In this document: positions 1 through 6,994 of the stretch, in pieces
Layout of the letters: each line of letters begins with the position of its first letter
How positions within the stretch are numbered: the first letter of the stretch is position 1
Assembly: GCA_003233025.1 (NCBI GenBank)
Contig: QIKS01000045.1
Coordinates: 1-8,943 of the forward strand
DNA length: 8,943 bases
DNA from: Hellea balneolensis
Lineage (GTDB): Bacteria; Pseudomonadota; Alphaproteobacteria; Caulobacterales; Maricaulaceae
Direction: 5' to 3'
Translations under genes and position numbers: made by a program
The notes under the pieces: model-generated
Told to the model about the DNA's origin: nothing
The model's input: the letters and a program-made list of their open reading frames with translations, nothing else
Databases searched by the model: none

Positions 1-428
1 TGCCAATCGGGGGCGATTTCATATAAAGGGAACAAAACGAAAGGCCTGTCCAACATGCGCGGATGGGGTAAGGTTAAAGCTTTGGCGCGCACGGTTTTGC
101 CTTGATAGTCGAGAATGTCCAGATCCAATGGCCGACTGGCATTTTTGCGCATTTGTTTGCGGCCAAATGCTTGTTCGCATGTTTTTAGGGCCTGTAAAAG
201 TTCAGCGGGGGCTAAGCTGGTTGTGACGCTGATAACCGCATTGGTGTAAGGGTTTTGAGCTTTCGGGTCAGGCCAGGCCGGGCTTTGCCAGAGAGCGGAA
301 ACTTTACGTTGGCGGATTTTATGGCCGGCCAGCCAAATTATCGCTCTGTCAAATGTCTGGGCGGGCAGCAAAACCTCCCCCTCAAACAAAGCTTTTTGAT
401 TGGCACCCAGGGCGATAAAAATATCCAC
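1..428 (-). CDS. folK: 2-amino-4-hydroxy-6-hydroxymethyldihydropteridine diphosphokinase (HPPK), 3' end cut by window edge
   Basis: FolK transfers pyrophosphate from ATP to 6-hydroxymethyl-7,8-dihydropterin in cytoplasmic folate synthesis. The 142 visible residues open with IALGAN, the family's ALGSN-type first strand. They contain PYTNAV (60-65), the signature RPLDLDIL (99-106), whose two Asp (102, 104) are the expected magnesium ligands and whose Arg 99 is a substrate-contacting residue, and then PHPRMLDRPFVLFPL (121-135). Families are about 160-170 residues, so roughly 20 C-terminal residues lie beyond position 1. The start is GTG: it is the only usable start codon between the smpB stop, which is in the same frame, and the conserved first strand. 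GAGCGAGG at 439-446 lies 10 bases upstream as a possible ribosome site inside the smpB end. It is the third gene of the dapA-smpB-folK run, 6 bases after smpB, so co-transcription is likely. In many alphaproteobacteria rpoZ follows next; that is expectation, not seen. Confidence 0.95.
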   Translation of the reverse strand, partial: MDIFIALGANQKALFEGEVLLPAQTFDRAIIWLAGHKIRQRKVSALWQSPAWPDPKAQNPYTNAVISVTTSLAPAELLQALKTCEQAFGRKQMRKNASRPLDLDILDYQGKTVRAKALTLPHPRMLDRPFVLFPLYEIAPDW

Positions 429-434
429 AAGGCC

Positions 435-911
435 CTAGCCTCGCTCTTTCATCAGCCTGGCTTTTTGCTTGTTCCAATCGCGGGTTTTGACGGTTTGGCG
501 TTTGTCGATATTCTTTTTACCAACGCCGACACCCAGTAAAAGCTTCACCAAACCCCGGTCATTAAAATACAGTTTTAACGGGACGAGCGTGCGGCCTTTG
601 CGGTTAACTGCCCCCATTAATTTATCAATTTCACGACGCTTGAGCAGCAGTTTTCGCGGCCGTGTCGGGTTGTGGTTAAATTGGCTGGCTGGCTCATAAA
701 TCGGGAAATTGGCGTTGATCAACATTAATTCTTCGTTTTCAACCGCGGCGTAACTCTCGGCGATATTGGCTTTGCCTTGCCGCAAAGCTTTAACTTCCGT
801 GCCGACCAAACACAAACCGGTCTCAAAGGTTTCCTCAATTGCGTAATCAAACCGCGCCCGGCGGTTAAGAGCGATGGGTTTGGTGTCAGATGTTTTCTTC
901 TTGCTCGCCAT
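435..911 (-). CDS. smpB: SsrA-binding protein SmpB
   Basis: SmpB binds tmRNA and brings it to stalled ribosomes for trans-translation. The 158-residue protein has the usual length and order of motifs: [19 protein letters not shown] near the N-terminus, then [14 protein letters not shown], the [17 protein letters not shown] block that contacts RNA, a [11 protein letters not shown] strand, and the [16 protein letters not shown] segment leading into the basic C-terminal tail that enters the ribosomal mRNA channel in known structures. The ATG at 909-911 shares one base with the dapA stop (TAATG). No strong Shine-Dalgarno sequence is visible before it, so translation is probably coupled to dapA. 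folK starts 6 bases after the TAG stop. Confidence 0.97.
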   Translation of the reverse strand: MASKKKTSDTKPIALNRRARFDYAIEETFETGLCLVGTEVKALRQGKANIAESYAAVENEELMLINANFPIYEPASQFNHNPTRPRKLLLKRREIDKLMGAVNRKGRTLVPLKLYFNDRGLVKLLLGVGVGKKNIDKRQTVKTRDWNKQKARLMKERG

Positions 912-1801
912 TAAAATTCAATACCCGCTTGGCGCATTGCCGCCCGAACCTGCTTTTTTGTACTGTCAGAACAGGTAATTATTGGCAAGCGCACATCTTC
1001 ATTCATCATACCCAGCAAACTTAAAGCATATTTTGCCGGGGCCGGGCTGGGGTCGATAAAGATGTCTTTAAACAAACGGTCAAGCGTGCGGTGTTGCTGA
1101 CGCGCCGCGCTAAAATCACCGCGCGCACATGCGCCGTGAAATTCGGCGCAAGCTTTGGGCGCTATATTGGAAGCAACCGAGATACAGCCCTGCCCCCCAT
1201 GCGCCCAATGGGCCATAGCCGTCGGATCATCCCCGGACAGCTGGACGAAATCCGCACCGCAAATATCCGTATATTCACTTATGCGCGAGATATCAGACGT
1301 GGCATCTTTCAACCCGATAACATTGGGGATTTGCGCAAGCCTGCCCATAGTTTCCACATCAATATCAACAATGCTTCGACTCGGTATATTGTAAATAATA
1401 ATACCAATATCAATGGATTGCGCAATAATTCTAAAGTGCTGAACCATGCCTTCTTGGCTTGGCTTATTGTAATAAGGCGCAACCGCCAGCACGGCGTCGG
1501 CGCCTGCTTTCTGCGCCTCGACGGCCATATAGACGGCGGAAGCGGTATTGTTTGAGCCAATTCCGGCGATAACCGGCACCCGACCATCTGCTACATCGGC
1601 GCAGCGTTTCATCACTTCGATATGCTCAGATGTGCCGAGTGTCGAGGTTTCCCCCGTCGTGCCGCACGGCACAAGCCCATTGGTTCCTTGGGCAATTTGC
1701 CAATCGACAAACCGCTCAAAGGCATCATAATCAACCCCGCCCGGTGTGAAGGGGGTGACTAAAGCGGTTAAGGAACCTGATATTTCTCGTTCTCGTATCA
1801 C
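911..1801 (-). CDS. dapA: 4-hydroxy-tetrahydrodipicolinate synthase
   Basis: DapA condenses pyruvate with aspartate semialdehyde, the first committed step to diaminopimelate and lysine, in the cytoplasm. The 296-residue length is normal. Visible active-site elements are [10 protein letters not shown] (Thr48-Thr49), YYNKPSQEG (Tyr111), YNIPSRS (Tyr137 and Arg142) and GLKDATSD with the Schiff-base Lys165. These match the E. coli residues T44/T45, Y107, Y133, R138 and K161 with a constant offset of four. The start is GTG at 1799-1801, supported by AGGAAGG 7 bases upstream (1809-1815). The gene heads the leftward dapA-smpB-folK run and is divergent from slt. Supply of diaminopimelate for peptidoglycan next to a peptidoglycan-cutting enzyme makes thematic sense, but no regulatory link is shown. 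Confidence 0.97.
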   Translation of the reverse strand: MIREREISGSLTALVTPFTPGGVDYDAFERFVDWQIAQGTNGLVPCGTTGETSTLGTSEHIEVMKRCADVADGRVPVIAGIGSNNTASAVYMAVEAQKAGADAVLAVAPYYNKPSQEGMVQHFRIIAQSIDIGIIIYNIPSRSIVDIDVETMGRLAQIPNVIGLKDATSDISRISEYTDICGADFVQLSGDDPTAMAHWAHGGQGCISVASNIAPKACAEFHGACARGDFSAARQQHRTLDRLFKDIFIDPSPAPAKYALSLLGMMNEDVRLPIITCSDSTKKQVRAAMRQAGIEF

Positions 1802-1808
1802 GGTTAAG

Positions 1809-1815
1809 CCTTCCT
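1809..1815 (-). promoter_or_regulatory. Ribosome binding site of dapA
   Basis: AGGAAGG on the minus strand lies 7 bases before a GTG codon. This fixes the GTG at 1799-1801 as the dapA start; no in-frame ATG fits the conserved N-terminus better. Confidence 0.75.
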
Positions 1816-1831
1816 AAAGCCATTACTTTTA

Positions 1832-1860
1832 AATATAGTCGCCAATTACTTTGATGAGCA
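1832..1860 (-). promoter_or_regulatory. Possible dapA promoter
   Basis: On the minus strand TATATT (1832-1837) is a good -10 match (5 of 6). A weak -35 candidate TGCTCA (1855-1860) stands 17 bases upstream. The distance to the GTG start at 1801 would leave a leader of about 25 bases. The -35 is poor, so this is a tentative call. Confidence 0.3.
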
Positions 1861-1901
1861 GCAAGGCGGCATCATACAATCTTTCGCCTCATAGCTGCGT
1901 T

Positions 1902-1920
1902 CACTTGCCCAGTGCAAGTG
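1902..1920. promoter_or_regulatory. Perfect 7-bp dyad between dapA and slt, possible operator
   Basis: CACTTGC (1902-1908) and GCAAGTG (1914-1920) are exact inverted repeats around a 5-base centre. The dyad lies 32 bases before the slt ATG in the shared dapA/slt upstream region. It overlaps a tentative slt promoter (TTGCCC at 1905-1910, 16-base spacer, TAAATT at 1927-1932). A regulator binding here could block or alter slt transcription. A small hairpin in RNA is the alternative. No regulator family is recognised. Confidence 0.4.
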
Positions 1921-1951
1921 TTTGATTAAATTAGTCGGTTGAGGAAAGCCA

Positions 1952-4048
1952 ATGTTGAAACAACGAAAATCAGCCATATCTCGATTTACATCTCGGTTAA
2001 AGGCAGTGCTGACTTGCGCTCTCCTGATCTGCTTTAGCATGGGTTTTGGCTCGCTTAGCGCCCAGGCCAATATCCCCACCCCGCAACTTAAACCGGAAAT
2101 ACCCCATATATATACCGGGCTCAGCAAGCGTGACGGCACCCATTTTCGCCAAGGCATGCGGGCAGCAGACAGCCGCAGATGGGACGAGGTTAGCAACCAT
2201 ATAAGGCGAATTTCCAACCCAACGGCCAAACGGGTTTTAACATGGCGGATTGCCGTTGACGACCCTTATGTCTCATTGGATAGCTTAAGCGAGGTTGTCC
2301 ACACCCAGAGCAATTGGCCGCGCATGACCCGCATTCGGGCCAAATCCGAAGCCCACCTATTTGATAACCCCCTCCTATTTGATAACCCCCTCAAGCCCGC
2401 CGATACTGTCGCCTGGTTTAGAGGTGCTAAGCCAGTTTCAGGCGAAGGGCGTGCTGCCCTTGCCCATGCCCATTACCAATTGGGCGACACCGTGTCTGGT
2501 GACAAATGGCTAAAACTGGCATGGCGGGAAAGCAAGCTGACACGGGATCGCCAAAAACGGATATTTTCGCGCTATAAACTTAGGTTAAGCCAAGACGATC
2601 ACCGGGCGCGGGCCGATCATTTAATCTGGCTCGGACGTCGGCATTTTGGCAATGTCAACGGCTTATTGTCTTTAATGTCACGCTCTGACCGGGCGTTGAT
2701 GGATGCACGTATGCGGGTGGCCGGCAATCGCACGGGTCTCGACGCGGCGGTTAATGCGGTGCCTAAGTCTTTGCAAATGGAGGCAGGTCTTTTGTTTGAA
2801 CGGGCGCGCTGGCGCCGCACCCGCAAAAGCCAAGAATCCGCCCTGCCAGTCTACCTTCAAATAACCAAGCCCCCCTATTCCGACACAGGCAAAAACCGGC
2901 TGTGGCGCGAAAAGAAACTGATGTCCTATTGGGCCTTAAGGCACAAACGGTTTGATGATGCCTATAAGTTGAGCCTCAATCACGGATTTACCTCGGGCGC
3001 AAATTTCGCCGATGCGGAGTTTTTGGCCGGGTGGATTGCCCTGAGAAAATTGAACAATGCCGAACTGGCCGCGCAACATTTTGCCACGCTGGAAAATGGT
3101 GTTTCCCTGCCCGTATCTTTGGGCCGGGCTAGGTATTGGCGCGGGCGGGCGGCGGAACAGTTGGGCGATCCACTGGCCAATGCTTATTATGCTCAGGCCT
3201 CCAAATATCCCAATGTCTATTACAGCCAGCTCGCATCACAAAAACTAACCCAGGGCCTGTCCAATATTTCTCTACCGCCGGAAGCCACAGGCTCTTTGAT
3301 CGCCGAGCAATTCTCCGCCCGCGAATTAATACGCGCCTTGCAAATGATCGGCGAAGTGCAAAATGAGCGGACATTTAACCAATTTTCTTTTCATCTTGAT
3401 GATGTGTTGAGCCAAGCTGAAGAACTCACCTTACTCGCCAATATGGCACGGGATTTTGGCTATATGAAACCTTCTGTACGCGCTGCCAAACAGGCCGGCA
3501 GGCTCGACACGATGTTGACGCAGAGCGGCTATCCCATGCCTGATGTCATCACCGACCTACCGCCAACATTCGATATCGCCTTTATTTTGTCCGTTGCCCG
3601 TCAGGAAAGCGAATTTAACACCAAAGCCACCAGTCACGCCAATGCTTACGGCATTATGCAAATGATCAATTCAACCGCCCGCGCCACGGCCAAACAAGCC
3701 CGCTTGCCCTACCGCCGCTCATGGCTGATAAGCGACCCCCAATATGCAGCAAAGCTCGGCAGCCAGCATTTGCACGATCTTTTGGATGAATTTGACGGCT
3801 CTTACATCATGTCTGCCGCCGCCTATAACGCCGGCCCGCACCGGGTACGGACATGGATCAAAACCTACGGCGACCCGAGGCGTGGTCAGATCGACGCCAT
3901 TGATTGGGTCGAAAGCATCCCGTTTTCCGAAACCCGAAATTACGTCCAGCGTGTCATGGAAAACATGCAAGTCTACCGCGCCCGCCTCAATAATGACCAA
4001 GCGGTTTTATATATCGGTCAAGACTTAACAAAGGGCGCGTTTCGGTAA
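1952..4048 (+). CDS. slt: Soluble lytic murein transglycosylase, Slt70 type
   Basis: The enzyme cleaves the MurNAc-GlcNAc bond of peptidoglycan in the periplasm, forming 1,6-anhydroMurNAc ends. The 698-residue protein starts with a basic stretch and a hydrophobic signal peptide that probably ends at SAQA (about residue 39). A long helical region rich in short helix pairs follows, as in the superhelical ring of Slt70. The catalytic SLT domain occupies about residues 540-690: VARQESEF with the likely catalytic Glu552, YGIMQM (566-571), AAYNAGPHRVRTW (from 623) and a final ETRNYVQRVMENMQVY helix. The ATG at 1952 is preceded by GAGGAAAG. It is slightly longer than E. coli Slt (about 645 residues). 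An exact duplication gives (LFDNPL)x2 at residues 136-147. The gene is divergent from dapA and followed by a weak terminator. Confidence 0.93.
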   Translation: MLKQRKSAISRFTSRLKAVLTCALLICFSMGFGSLSAQANIPTPQLKPEIPHIYTGLSKRDGTHFRQGMRAADSRRWDEVSNHIRRISNPTAKRVLTWRIAVDDPYVSLDSLSEVVHTQSNWPRMTRIRAKSEAHLFDNPLLFDNPLKPADTVAWFRGAKPVSGEGRAALAHAHYQLGDTVSGDKWLKLAWRESKLTRDRQKRIFSRYKLRLSQDDHRARADHLIWLGRRHFGNVNGLLSLMSRSDRALMDARMRVAGNRTGLDAAVNAVPKSLQMEAGLLFERARWRRTRKSQESALPVYLQITKPPYSDTGKNRLWREKKLMSYWALRHKRFDDAYKLSLNHGFTSGANFADAEFLAGWIALRKLNNAELAAQHFATLENGVSLPVSLGRARYWRGRAAEQLGDPLANAYYAQASKYPNVYYSQLASQKLTQGLSNISLPPEATGSLIAEQFSARELIRALQMIGEVQNERTFNQFSFHLDDVLSQAEELTLLANMARDFGYMKPSVRAAKQAGRLDTMLTQSGYPMPDVITDLPPTFDIAFILSVARQESEFNTKATSHANAYGIMQMINSTARATAKQARLPYRRSWLISDPQYAAKLGSQHLHDLLDEFDGSYIMSAAAYNAGPHRVRTWIKTYGDPRRGQIDAIDWVESIPFSETRNYVQRVMENMQVYRARLNNDQAVLYIGQDLTKGAFR
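2357..2392 (+). repeat. Exact in-frame 18-bp tandem duplication inside slt
   Basis: Two identical adjacent copies of CTATTTGATAACCCCCTC occupy 2357-2374 and 2375-2392. Each encodes LFDNPL, so the reading frame stays open and six residues are added. The absence of any mismatch suggests a recent slippage or recombination event. The segment lies in the N-terminal helical part, far from the catalytic domain. Confidence 0.9.
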
Positions 4049-4058
4049 ATCCAATGTA

Positions 4059-4080
4059 CTTCAAGAATTTGAAGCGTTTT
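4059..4080 (+). terminator. Weak terminator-like hairpin after slt
   Basis: CTTCAA (4059-4064) and TTGAAG (4069-4074) form a 6-bp stem with a 4-base loop, 10 bases after the slt stop. CG and TTTT follow, and a second T-run lies about 15 bases further on. The stem is AT-rich and short, so termination may be inefficient. Confidence 0.4.
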
Positions 4081-4141
4081 CGGTTGTGTTTTTTTGCGCC
4101 TTGCAATAGAGATATTCGGTATAAGACTACTTATAAAAAAT

Positions 4142-4147
4142 GGGGAA
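4142..4147 (+). promoter_or_regulatory. Ribosome site deciding the start at 4152
   Basis: GGGGAA lies 4 bases before the ATG at 4152. An upstream in-frame ATG at 4140 overlaps the first bases of this purine run and has only A/T-rich sequence before it, so the downstream ATG is preferred. It also yields a signal peptide beginning MLKLLL without the four extra residues. Confidence 0.6.
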
Positions 4148-4151
4148 CATC

Positions 4152-4811
4152 ATGCTAAAACTACTCTTAACCACCGCCCTTGTCGGGTTGATTGCCACAC
4201 CTGCTTTTGCGCAGTCCACCAAGGATAAATTATTGGCGTTAGAAGAGGCGCTTAATGATCCAAGTCCGATTATTCGGTTAGCAGCGGTTGAAGAAGCATT
4301 GGTTGATAGCAGTGCGGCGGTACGTCGATATGCGCAGTCCCAAGCGCTGGCCAGTGATGATGATGATATCAAGGCGATGGCGATTACGAGCTTTTTTCAG
4401 ACACGGAAGCAATTGACGGTCTTGGTTGGGAAATCAGCGAAGTTACTGGCTAAAGAGGCATCGTTGAACGGTGATGAACAGGCTTTGCAAAAATTGAAGC
4501 AGAGTGAATACTCAAGTTATAGACAAGTCAATGCATATAACCCATCAATTATTTACCTTATAAAATCGTTCAATCCTACATCTGGTGAAGTCAAAGGGTA
4601 TTGCATGAAGAACCAGACAGCAATTAATGAAAGATATCGTTTTACGGGATCCATTGTCGGAGATCAAATATCCCTGGAACACAAATGTCAGGTAAGTCCT
4701 CAAAGCTGTACAATCCAGATGCAACTCGCAAGCGATGCAAAATTTTTAGGCAGTATGCGGTGCGGTTCTAAAGTTGATTATCCAGCATATATCGAACTCC
4801 CGCTCAAATAG
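4152..4811 (+). CDS. Small secreted protein with HEAT-like repeats and a four-cysteine C-terminal domain, unknown function
   Basis: The 219-residue product has a clear signal peptide with probable cleavage after TPAFA (residue 20). Residues 25-80 hold three degenerate units of about 16-17 residues: DPSPIIRLAAVEEAL, DSSAAVRRYAQSQAL and DDDDIKAMAI. The D-x-x-x-x-V/I-R-x-x-A pattern recalls HEAT-type helices, though the period is shorter than a standard HEAT unit. After a linker, residues 140-219 look beta-rich and carry Cys151, 179, 186 and 204, enough for two disulfides in the periplasm. The second half of the gene is AT-rich: positions 4501-4800 are about 39% GC by hand count, against 68% for a sample line of slt, hinting at different ancestry. 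Its stop overlaps the convergent protease gene by 8 bases. I do not recognise the family. Confidence 0.8.
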   Translation: MLKLLLTTALVGLIATPAFAQSTKDKLLALEEALNDPSPIIRLAAVEEALVDSSAAVRRYAQSQALASDDDDIKAMAITSFFQTRKQLTVLVGKSAKLLAKEASLNGDEQALQKLKQSEYSSYRQVNAYNPSIIYLIKSFNPTSGEVKGYCMKNQTAINERYRFTGSIVGDQISLEHKCQVSPQSCTIQMQLASDAKFLGSMRCGSKVDYPAYIELPLK

Positions 4812-5976
4812 GGTTTGCCGCCAACCGAACCACTCGTAATTTTAACGGTGTGTTTTTGGATATAGAGGCAATGCCTAACCTAATGATCTTGGCTTTGCGA
4901 GCGCCGACAGTACAATGAACATCAGCGCCTTTGGCCGCGCAATATCGGTAGGGTGTTGTGGTGATTGTATCTGCACCGCCGCGTACTTCTACGCCCCCGA
5001 GATTGCCACCGCCGTCACAAGTTTCAATAACAATAGCCGTTGTGCGGACATTGTCAGGCATCAGATAATCCAGTGTAATACGCCCTTTTTTGTCTGGCTG
5101 CACAACCCAACAATCTAAACCAGCAATTAAACCATCCGGGGTTCCCGATATGGTTTGCCCTGTGAAGTTTAGAAGACGGGGATTGTTTTTAGGGTTGGAA
5201 GTCTGCTTGGGCGTTGTTGCGCTGCTTTCCATCTTATTAAAGAGCCTGCGGATTTCATCCATGCGAAGCACCGTTGCATAATGACCACCCCCACATACAT
5301 TCTGGGGCTTGGTCTTTGTCTCCCCTCCAAACAGATCATCGAAATCAACCTCGACACCTTCACCGTCGCCGTCACAAACGCTGAGCACAAGCCCGAGCGG
5401 TAAGTCGCCACTGCCGAGCGTTGCTGCGCCGTCCCGGTCAACCAGCCCCCCCGAAAACCCTTGCTGGATTTTTGGGTTTTTGTTGGCGGCGGAAGACACC
5501 GGTTCAACAGAGAATTTTACGGCCCTCGCACCACCATCCGTCGTACGGATACGCAAAGGGAGAGACCGCGCTCCGCTGGTGGCTGTGTCGATTAAATTCA
5601 ACCGTGCACCCGAACCCGCTTCAAGCACCGTATCCAGGCGGCGCACAGGCAATCTGTCAATACAGGTGCCGCCCAATCCCGTCACACGGGCAAAGGCCAA
5701 ATCGATAGATGCGTCTGGCTGCACCGGGTTAACCGCCACCCCTGAACGTCCTTTGGCATCGTGTAGAACATCGCTTTTAAGAGAACCGCCGCGTTTTTGG
5801 AGAACATGGGCAGGTGTCGCAAGCCAACAACTGCCGTCTGTTGAGGAACCAAAAACATAACCATGTCCGTGGGCTTGGCCGGCGGCCCCTGCGCCAACCC
5901 GTACCACACCCGCTTGCGCAGATACGCAAAAACCCAGCGCCAAAACCAATAGGGAAGCCTTGATCGTTTTAAGCAT
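4804..5976 (-). CDS. Secreted trypsin-like serine protease with extra cysteine-rich C-terminal domain
   Basis: The 390-residue protein begins with a signal peptide (cleavage likely after SAQA, residue 22). A chymotrypsin-fold catalytic triad is visible: His57 in CWLATPAHVL, Asp92 in DASIDLAFARV (Asp88 is an alternative) and Ser175 in QQGFSGGLV, corresponding to the GDSGG motif. The catalytic region runs to about residue 245. A linker rich in Thr, Asn, Pro and Lys (251-266) follows, then a beta-rich domain (268-390) with Cys289, 320, 346 and 355; its layout is loosely like pre-peptidase C-terminal domains, which is a guess. The mature protein has eight cysteines, fitting disulfides outside the cytoplasm. 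The start at 5976 is chosen over an in-frame ATG at 6081 because it gives a proper signal peptide. It overlaps the preceding gene by 8 bases, so translation is probably coupled. The substrate is unknown. Confidence 0.82.
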   Translation of the reverse strand: MLKTIKASLLVLALGFCVSAQAGVVRVGAGAAGQAHGHGYVFGSSTDGSCWLATPAHVLQKRGGSLKSDVLHDAKGRSGVAVNPVQPDASIDLAFARVTGLGGTCIDRLPVRRLDTVLEAGSGARLNLIDTATSGARSLPLRIRTTDGGARAVKFSVEPVSSAANKNPKIQQGFSGGLVDRDGAATLGSGDLPLGLVLSVCDGDGEGVEVDFDDLFGGETKTKPQNVCGGGHYATVLRMDEIRRLFNKMESSATTPKQTSNPKNNPRLLNFTGQTISGTPDGLIAGLDCWVVQPDKKGRITLDYLMPDNVRTTAIVIETCDGGGNLGGVEVRGGADTITTTPYRYCAAKGADVHCTVGARKAKIIRLGIASISKNTPLKLRVVRLAANPI

Positions 5977-6991
5977 TTTTCTTCTTCTTTGATTTTTTGG
6001 CGCTTGCGGTTTTTTTTGTTCTGGCGGGCTTGGGTTTCGCAGGGTTTCGAGAAGGCAAAACAGTTTGCATAACCGTTGCAACCGTTTGAATAATAATCAA
6101 AACGATCGCCAGGACAACTTGTATTCGGATAATGCCAGGATCACGAGTTTGGCTGACAAATGCTGCCGCGCCAATGGGGTCGGGTCTGCCTTCATTCCTT
6201 CCCTGAGCTGATCTGTAGAGCCAAACAGTATCGCTATCTGTCGATACATCGACTTGAAATGCTGAAATGCCGTTCTTGTCCAAAACCCGCGCCGCGCCAA
6301 TCCACGGCAAAGGATTGGCGCCATTGTTATTGCCCCACTCATTAACGCTGGCTAACCTTGAGCCTGCCGGAAGGGTAACAACACCCGCGTCATAAAGCCC
6401 TCGCGCCCCTTTTAAAACACCAAAAATTCGCTCCACAGCCTTTGCCGTCACACGAACCTGGCCACTGATAAGGTCGCCAGGTTCTATTTCCAGACCGCTG
6501 CCAAATGTCCGTAACATACCAATGCTTCCTGTGCCCCAAACCGGTAATGTGGCCGGAAGCACGCCCGGGCACGGCTCATATTCCGGGTCGAGAAGAAATT
6601 GGGAAATTGCTGTCAGTTTTATTGTTGCGCCGCCGTCAATCTCAAAACTGCCTGCATGAAGGTCGGGGTTTACAGGCGTGAAACTTATCCCGATAGACCC
6701 GTTTCTGCCACGGCGATAGCGTATTGTCATACCGGATTGGGGAAGCAGGCGCCCTGTCAGGCACGTCTTTACCACCCGCTCCGTATCAAAGGGATCATTG
6801 TTGCTGATTAACAAAACATTGCTCATGGCGATACTGGCCGCATTGCTATCTGTGACTTGATATTCAAGCACTTCTGATTGTGCCGATATGGACAGGATAA
6901 CATCAGGTTTGGGCAATGCCCATAACCCTATAAGGGCTAAAAGCACCAAAGCGCTCGAAATAAAAACTGTTCGCCGAAAAAGTGTATCCAT
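5969..6991 (-). CDS. Two-helix membrane protein with large periplasmic region and polylysine cytoplasmic tail, unknown function
   Basis: I do not recognise the family. The 340-residue protein has a transmembrane helix at about 9-27 after the basic start MDTLFRR, and a second at about 287-311. Residues 312-340 are strongly basic, ending SAKKSKKKKNA. By the positive-inside rule both ends lie in the cytoplasm and residues 28-286 in the periplasm. The periplasmic part is beta-rich with two cysteines (77, 141) that could pair, and an amphipathic-looking segment near 183-200. It is the middle gene of the three-gene set: it starts 3 bases after the preceding stop and its last codons overlap the protease start. 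A role as membrane anchor, receptor or regulator for the secreted partners is plausible but inferred only from gene order. Confidence 0.75.
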   Translation of the reverse strand: MDTLFRRTVFISSALVLLALIGLWALPKPDVILSISAQSEVLEYQVTDSNAASIAMSNVLLISNNDPFDTERVVKTCLTGRLLPQSGMTIRYRRGRNGSIGISFTPVNPDLHAGSFEIDGGATIKLTAISQFLLDPEYEPCPGVLPATLPVWGTGSIGMLRTFGSGLEIEPGDLISGQVRVTAKAVERIFGVLKGARGLYDAGVVTLPAGSRLASVNEWGNNNGANPLPWIGAARVLDKNGISAFQVDVSTDSDTVWLYRSAQGRNEGRPDPIGAAAFVSQTRDPGIIRIQVVLAIVLIIIQTVATVMQTVLPSRNPAKPKPARTKKTASAKKSKKKKNA

Positions 6992-6994
6992 TGC

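Noticed and set aside
1091..1555. Rightward open frame of 154 codons opposite dapA
   Set aside because: It is a frame shadow of a highly conserved dapA and shows no ribosome site or family resemblance.
1846..2229. Leftward open frame of 127 codons across the dapA-slt gap
   Set aside because: It overlaps the slt signal peptide region antisense, has no recognisable protein features and would cover the shared promoter region.
5309..5860. Rightward open frame of 183 codons opposite the protease gene
   Set aside because: It is low-complexity (Ser/Pro/Thr/Arg rich), has no ribosome site, and lies entirely antisense to a protease gene with a signal peptide and triad.
4152..5976. Toxin-antitoxin pair formed by the 4152 gene and the protease
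   Set aside because: The genes are convergent and both products carry signal peptides, unlike the usual co-directional cytoplasmic pairs. A substrate or inhibitor relation remains possible but unproven.
5977..6081. Upstream extension of the protease to an ATG at 6081
   Set aside because: The 35 extra residues are basic and proline-rich, lie inside the previous gene, and would bury the signal peptide. The ATG at 5976 has a purine-rich ribosome site.
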